A stretch of 18,315 nt of DNA from an uncultured Collinsella sp. (GTDB lineage Bacteria > Actinomycetota > Coriobacteriia > Coriobacteriales > Coriobacteriaceae): assembly GCA_900543945.1 (NCBI GenBank), contig UQTN01000035.1:1-18315 (forward strand), given 5' to 3'. Position 1 is the first letter of the stretch, and every line of letters begins with the position of its first letter. Positions 14,672 to 18,315 of this stretch are shown here, in pieces. The position numbers were made by a program, and so were the translations under genes. The notes below the pieces were generated by a model. The model did no database searches and was not told the DNA's origin. It worked only from the letters and a program-made list of their open reading frames with translations.

Positions 14672-14880
14672 GCAGATTCTACTGGTGGGGAATCTGGTAT
14701 AGCCGCTGGTACGTTAACGCAGCTTACCTGTGTGAGGCCCCTATATATCGTCCCGCGCGCAGTTTCGCAGCGCAGCGAGAATGTTTGAGCACGGGATGAT
14801 ATAAAGGGGCCCACAGGCAAGCGGACAGTACGAAGCTAGCGGATATGCGCGGGTTTTCCGCCCCAGTAGAAGCGGCAGAA
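14672..14880. repeat. Palindromic repeat element, copy 2, with extended imperfect arms
   Basis: Core arms at 14736-14755 and 14792-14811 match at 18 of 20 positions around a 36-base interior (14756-14791) that is the reverse complement of the copy 1 interior, shortened from 45 to 36 bases in the middle. Outside the core the arms continue to match imperfectly: CACAGG, AAGC, GTAC, GCGG, CCAGTAGAA and GCA recur in order on both sides out to about 14672 and 14880. The outer right arm includes the last codons of the glycosyltransferase gene; the outer left arm reads CRFYW in the mirror frame, matching that protein's CRFYW near its end. Confidence 0.7.
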
Positions 14881-16137
14881 GGCTCGTTTGCGCTTTTGGG
14901 GTTTGCCTACGAGCTCCATGGTTGCGATGGCTATGTCTTCGGCTGCGTGGGGGCGGCGTAGTACTTCGCCGTTGATGAGTAGGGCTTTGAGTGATTCGGG
15001 ATGGTCGTGCAAGTGACGTAGGGTAACGATGAGCTCTCGTGCGGTGGTGACATGCATGCTGGCGCCCATGCCGGTGAGCATGGTGGTGTTGGCCTTTTCC
15101 TGGCCATAGGACTTGCCCAGCAGAATCATCGGCAGATGTGCGCATAGGCACTCGGTGACCGTGAGTCCGCCCGATTTGAGGATTGCCAGGTCGCACCCGT
15201 GCATGAGGGCCGCCATGTCGTCGACATAGTCCAGCACCGTGACATTTTCGAGCTTCATGGCATCGAAGAGTGTCTTGAGGCGGGCGGCGTATTCCTTATC
15301 CTTGCCCGGCAAAAAGACAAAGTGCATGTCTTCGAAGCTGCGTAGGAAGGGGAGGGTGCGGTCCATCTCCGCGCGAAAGCGAACGTACGGTTGAGGCAAG
15401 CTGGCACCGGCCATTACCAGCACGACGGTCTTGTCGGTGGGGAGGTTGAACTTAGCTAGCTCTTCTTCGCGATCATAATCCGTGTCGAATCCGGCGCGAA
15501 TAGGAATGCCGGTAATGCGAATCTTTGTTTCGAGCACCTTGCGCGGACGCAGCGTTTCGGCCATAAATTCGTTGGCAACACAGAATAAATCGGTGTGCTT
15601 GTGGGGCCACCATCCCTCGACTTCGTAGTCGGTCGGTACGCAGATGACCGGATAATCGATACCCGTAATTACGCGGGCGCCCACGGCAACATTGGCTGCT
15701 GTGATGTGCGTTGCAACCACGGCTATGGGCCTGCGGCTACGAATATATTCGTTGAAGGCGGGGAACATAATTCGCGACCATGCCGTTCCGCCACCCCAGA
15801 GAAGATGTCCCGTAAGCGTATATCGCCAGGTCAGGTCGTAAATGGGGCGCGTGGCTCCCGTAAAAGAAGCCGCGGTCTTATTGCCGTCGAATTTAATACG
15901 TCCAAAATCAAGGATATCGAGCACTTCAATCTCAATATCCTCGGGGATGCCATTGGTGCCGCGGATGAGGTCGAATGCCTGCGCAATCGCATTTGCGGCG
16001 GCCTTGTGGCCCGAGCCAACGGAGGCGTGCACGATGGTCACGAGAGGTTTTTGCTGAGCCAGGAGCGTGGTTTGCTCCGATTGGGGAGTGCTGTGCGTGA
16101 GCAGGGGAGCGTCGTCACTCGTCTGCGCCTGGTCCAT
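14836..16137 (-). CDS. MGDG-synthase/UgtP-like glycosyltransferase (GT28-type)
   Basis: Predicted membrane-associated glycosyltransferase of 433 residues that would add sugar to diacylglycerol or a related lipid. The N-terminal half has the MGDG-synthase loop HASVGSGHKAAANA (37-50) and the HITAANVAVGARV region; the C-terminal nucleotide-sugar half has VMAGAS, FLPGKDKEYAARL and LKSGGLTVTECLC, the usual donor-site pattern. A hydrophilic N-terminal extension of about 30 residues precedes it. ATG 16137 is preferred because GGGGAG lies 6 bases upstream; an ATG at 16176 has no such site. Donor and acceptor are unknown; processive diacylglycerol glucosyltransferase is the nearest known role. It is divergent from trxB, and its last codons lie in a palindromic repeat. 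Confidence 0.85.
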   Translation of the reverse strand: MDQAQTSDDAPLLTHSTPQSEQTTLLAQQKPLVTIVHASVGSGHKAAANAIAQAFDLIRGTNGIPEDIEIEVLDILDFGRIKFDGNKTAASFTGATRPIYDLTWRYTLTGHLLWGGGTAWSRIMFPAFNEYIRSRRPIAVVATHITAANVAVGARVITGIDYPVICVPTDYEVEGWWPHKHTDLFCVANEFMAETLRPRKVLETKIRITGIPIRAGFDTDYDREEELAKFNLPTDKTVVLVMAGASLPQPYVRFRAEMDRTLPFLRSFEDMHFVFLPGKDKEYAARLKTLFDAMKLENVTVLDYVDDMAALMHGCDLAILKSGGLTVTECLCAHLPMILLGKSYGQEKANTTMLTGMGASMHVTTARELIVTLRHLHDHPESLKALLINGEVLRRPHAAEDIAIATMELVGKPQKRKRAFCRFYWGGKPAHIR

Positions 16138-16255
16138 CGATAACTCCCCTTCAGCTTTGTAATACGGATTTATCATTGTAGTGCATGAGTGTCACGTTCA
16201 CGTAAATTTGGGTATGAGCGCAAAGAACGACAACGTTTCGACGAAAGGACGCTTC

Positions 16256-17194
16256 ATGACTACCGATAAGCCGATCGATGTTGCGATTATCGGTGGCGGC
16301 CCCGCGGGCTATGCTGCCGCCATTTATGCTGCGCGTGCTAACCTGACGACGACCGTGATTGAGCAGGGCATGTCGGGAGGGCAGATCGCCACAACCAATG
16401 AGGTCGAGAACTATCCGGGTATCTCGCTCCTGAGTGGCGCCGAACTCGGCGAGCGTTTTCAGCAGCATGCAGAGGGCCTGGGAGCACAGGTTGCATGGAG
16501 CATGGTTACGGGTGTCGATTACGATGCCGATGCAGCGTTGTTTACGGTGCATCACGATATGGGCGATACGCTGGCCCCGAGCGTTATCGCTTGCATGGGT
16601 GCCACGCCGCGTCCGGCAGGTTTCGCAGGCGAGGATACGTATCGCGGTCGTGGCGTTTCATATTGCGCAACATGTGACGGCATGTTTTTCCGCGGCAAGC
16701 AGGTTTTTGTAATCGGTGGTGGCAATTCGGCATGCGAAGAGGCTCTGTTCCTGTCCGACATTGCCAACAGTGTGACCATCGTGCTGCGCCGCGACCAGTT
16801 CCGTGCGCCCGATGGTGTTGTTCAGAAAGTACTCGCAAAGGACAATATTACAGTTAGGTACCAAACTAGTATTGTGGAGCTATCGGGCGAAGCCATGCCA
16901 ACGACGATTACCTTTAAGGACAATGCATCCGGCGAGACTCATACCGAGTCATTTGAGCCCGGCTCGTTTGGCATCTTTGTTTTTACCGGAACGCAGCCCC
17001 ATACCGAGCTTGTTGAGCATCTAGTCGATCTGGCGCCTGATGGCGGCATTCTGACTGATGAATCCATGGCGACCCGCACGCCAGGTCTATTTGCCGCTGG
17101 CGATATCCGTTCCAAACGTTTACGCCAGGTTGTGACCGCTGTTTCGGACGGAGCCATAGCGGCAACGAGCGCATACGCGTTTCTCCGTGGATAA
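16256..17194 (+). CDS. trxB: Thioredoxin reductase
   Basis: FAD enzyme that reduces thioredoxin with NADPH in the cytoplasm. FAD-binding GGGPAG (13-18), redox pair C137 and C140 in YCATCDG, NADP-binding GGGNSACEEA (154-163) and the late TPGLFAAGDIR motif are all present. Length 312 is typical of the low-molecular-weight class. ATG 16256 follows AAAGGA by 6 bases; an in-frame ATG at 16181 has no ribosome site. No thioredoxin gene is adjacent. It shares a 118-base divergent region with the glycosyltransferase gene, where I could not assign a confident promoter. A clear terminator follows. Confidence 0.95.
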   Translation: MTTDKPIDVAIIGGGPAGYAAAIYAARANLTTTVIEQGMSGGQIATTNEVENYPGISLLSGAELGERFQQHAEGLGAQVAWSMVTGVDYDADAALFTVHHDMGDTLAPSVIACMGATPRPAGFAGEDTYRGRGVSYCATCDGMFFRGKQVFVIGGGNSACEEALFLSDIANSVTIVLRRDQFRAPDGVVQKVLAKDNITVRYQTSIVELSGEAMPTTITFKDNASGETHTESFEPGSFGIFVFTGTQPHTELVEHLVDLAPDGGILTDESMATRTPGLFAAGDIRSKRLRQVVTAVSDGAIAATSAYAFLRG

Positions 17195-17236
17195 GTACGA
17201 TAATATATCTTATGTAAGGTTGCTATCTTTAAACAT

Positions 17237-17280
17237 AGTGGTTGGACAGTGCATCAATGTGCCGTCCAACCACTTTTACT
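17237..17280 (+). terminator. Terminator after trxB
   Basis: Perfect 11-bp stem AGTGGTTGGAC (17237-17247) and GTCCAACCACT (17264-17274), followed by TTTTACTTT. It lies 42 bases after the trxB stop. Strong intrinsic terminator. Confidence 0.85.
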
Positions 17281-17348
17281 TTGCGGCTATGTAGTATGCA
17301 AAACTATATAACCTAGAATACAATATAGAAAACGAACGGGGGCCTCTT

Positions 17349-17960
17349 ATGAACCATGCTAAACATGTTATCCCGATGTCCGATACGTCGGTCAGCATTA
17401 AGCCTGAGGATATTCAGCCGACGGTTCTGCCGGATGCATTTATTCAGTCCGATATGGTGGGTAAACTCAACGCGTTGAGCCTGCCACGCTATGACCAGCT
17501 GCCCAACGTAACGCTCTATCGCGATCAGGTTATTGAATATGTTGCGCTGTGGATGGAGCCGCTTTCGATTTGCGTAGAGCAACCCGTTATCACGCCATCG
17601 ATGATCAATAACTACGTAAAGGTCGGCCTCGTTCCTGCTCCGGTTAAAAAGCAGTATGGCCGTGAGCAGATTGCGCGTCTCATCGCCATTTGTATCTTTA
17701 AGCAGGTGCTGCCCATCGCTGCGGTTCAGGCGCTCTTTAATATTCAGCGCTTGAGCTACGACGCTCCGACGGCTTTCGATTATGTTGTCGATCAGCTCGA
17801 GGCATCGATTCGTGCGGCGTTTTCTGTTGAGCAGACTCCCGTGCCCGATACCGCACATCAGGTTACGCGCGAATCGTTGCTCGTGCGCAGTGCGGTATCG
17901 TCCTTCGTTTCGAAGGCGTATCTGATGAGCTATCTCAAGTTCAATGGGTTTAATAGCTAA
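17349..17960 (+). CDS. DUF1836 domain protein, putative MerR-like regulator
   Basis: 203-residue cytoplasmic protein. The DUF1836 pattern is clear: LPRYDQLPNVTLYRDQVIEY around residues 49-68, then ITPSMINNYVKVGLVPAPVK near 91-110, which resembles the winged-helix DNA-binding part of MerR proteins, then YGREQIARLIAICIFKQVLP near 114-133. The biological role of the family is not known to me; a transcriptional regulator is a reasonable inference. The N-terminal 45 residues and the C-terminal tail are not recognised. The start ATG 17349 is preceded by a GGGGG tract. It stands alone between two terminators, and an AT-rich stretch upstream with TACAAT at 17319-17324 may be its promoter -10. Confidence 0.8.
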   Translation: MNHAKHVIPMSDTSVSIKPEDIQPTVLPDAFIQSDMVGKLNALSLPRYDQLPNVTLYRDQVIEYVALWMEPLSICVEQPVITPSMINNYVKVGLVPAPVKKQYGREQIARLIAICIFKQVLPIAAVQALFNIQRLSYDAPTAFDYVVDQLEASIRAAFSVEQTPVPDTAHQVTRESLLVRSAVSSFVSKAYLMSYLKFNGFNS

Positions 17961-17972
17961 CCGAGGTATAAG

Positions 17973-18013
17973 ATGGGCGGGATAAAGAGCCAATGGCTCC
18001 TTATCCCGCCCAT
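17973..18013. terminator. Bidirectional terminator between the DUF1836 and DegV genes
   Basis: Long hairpin: 13-bp outer stem (17973-17985 with 18001-18013), one A-C mismatch and a 5-bp inner stem GAGCC/GGCTC around AAT. ACGTTTGTCT follows on the + strand. It sits between the converging genes ending at 17960 and 18033. Confidence 0.8.
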
Positions 18014-18032
18014 ACGTTTGTCTAGTTGGATA

Positions 18033-18315
18033 TTATCGGCCCGACGCCACGCCCATACCGTAGCCGATAATGAGGCCGTGCATCTCGGCATAGTATGAAT
18101 CTAGCCCGTTACAGGGCATGATAATCGTCTTGGAGCCGGGCCAATGCTCCACAATGCGGCTGGCAAGTGCTTGGGCGCCCACCTCATTCTCGACATGGTC
18201 GATAACGACCTCGCCGCCGGTAAAGCCTGCGGCCTCCATGGTGTCGACAATCTTGGTGAGCATCTTCTTTTCGCCGCGGGTGTGCCCAACGAGTTCAATT
18301 TTGCCCGCTTCGCTC
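18033..18315 (-). CDS. DegV family protein, C-terminal part
   Basis: The frame is open to the window edge, so only about the last 93 residues are visible; the ATG at 18263 is probably internal. GKIELVGHTRGEKKMLTKIV fits the DegV linker that follows the first domain, VVIDHVENEVGAQALAS matches the second-domain strand and helix, and the late GLDSYYAEMHGLIIGYGM matches the C-terminal motif of one DegV branch. DegV proteins bind a fatty acid (FakB type) and present it to the kinase FakA for phospholipid synthesis. The ligand-binding N-terminal half is outside the window, so family membership is likely but not certain. Confidence 0.65.
   Translation of the reverse strand, partial: SEAGKIELVGHTRGEKKMLTKIVDTMEAAGFTGGEVVIDHVENEVGAQALASRIVEHWPGSKTIIMPCNGLDSYYAEMHGLIIGYGMGVASGR

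Noticed and set aside
14661..14700. Possible tRNA-like or hairpin RNA (CAGATTC/GAATCTG)
   Set aside because: No acceptor stem, anticodon arm or T-arm consensus can be fitted; the pairing is short and the stretch belongs to the extended repeat arm.
14611..14799. 62-codon open frame between the palindromic repeats
   Set aside because: It starts in a terminator loop and ends in repeat copy 2. Its CRFYWWG similarity to the glycosyltransferase tail is explained by the inverted repeat.

Overview
The window is a dense, moderately GC-rich bacterial chromosome segment made almost entirely of housekeeping genes. Protein sequences, codon use (GAG, GAC, GCC and CGC dominate) and gene order fit a Coriobacteriia actinobacterium, most likely Collinsella or a close relative. 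That assignment comes from recognition, not a database search. Two features recall other lineages: rny, spoVS and miaB lie close together as in Firmicutes, while lexA, a divergent LysM gene and nrdR follow the order seen in other Actinobacteria.

Layout, left to right. (1) 1-2516, + strand: end of rimO, then pgsA and a stand-alone pncC/cinA C-terminal-domain gene, closed by a hairpin terminator. (2) 2560-4627: recA behind a promoter whose spacer holds a LexA box, followed by recX; a phased run of TTTGGTC-like repeats lies upstream. (3) 4690-11556, + strand: rny, a MutL-like GHKL ATPase of unknown role, spoVS, then miaB, miaA and hflX, with the last three joined by TAATG overlaps. (4) 11541-12889, - strand: lexA, with a membrane acyltransferase gene coupled to its stop codon; the latter overlaps the end of hflX tail to tail. 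(5) 12913-14445, + strand: three LexA boxes exactly 28 bp apart, a small membrane LysM protein (candidate SOS division inhibitor), nrdR with its start codon inside a perfect hairpin, and dut. (6) 14446-14835: a non-coding block with two related palindromic elements in opposite orientation and a strong terminator-like hairpin between them. (7) 14836-18315: a UgtP/MGDG-synthase-like glycosyltransferase (-), trxB (+), a DUF1836 regulator (+), and the C-terminal part of a DegV-family gene (-), separated by clear terminators.

How it fits together: one theme is DNA damage and nucleotide supply (recA, recX, lexA, the LysM gene, nrdR, dut). The other is RNA and translation maintenance (rimO, rny, miaB, miaA, hflX). 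Lipid genes (pgsA, the glycosyltransferase) and redox (trxB) are interspersed.

The most interesting material is the SOS cassette around lexA, including an acyltransferase apparently in the lexA operon, the start-codon hairpin of nrdR, the palindromic repeat family at 14461-14880 with compensatory stem changes, and the uncharacterised GHKL ATPase between rny and spoVS. I saw no CRISPR array, tRNA, rRNA, phage or transposase gene.
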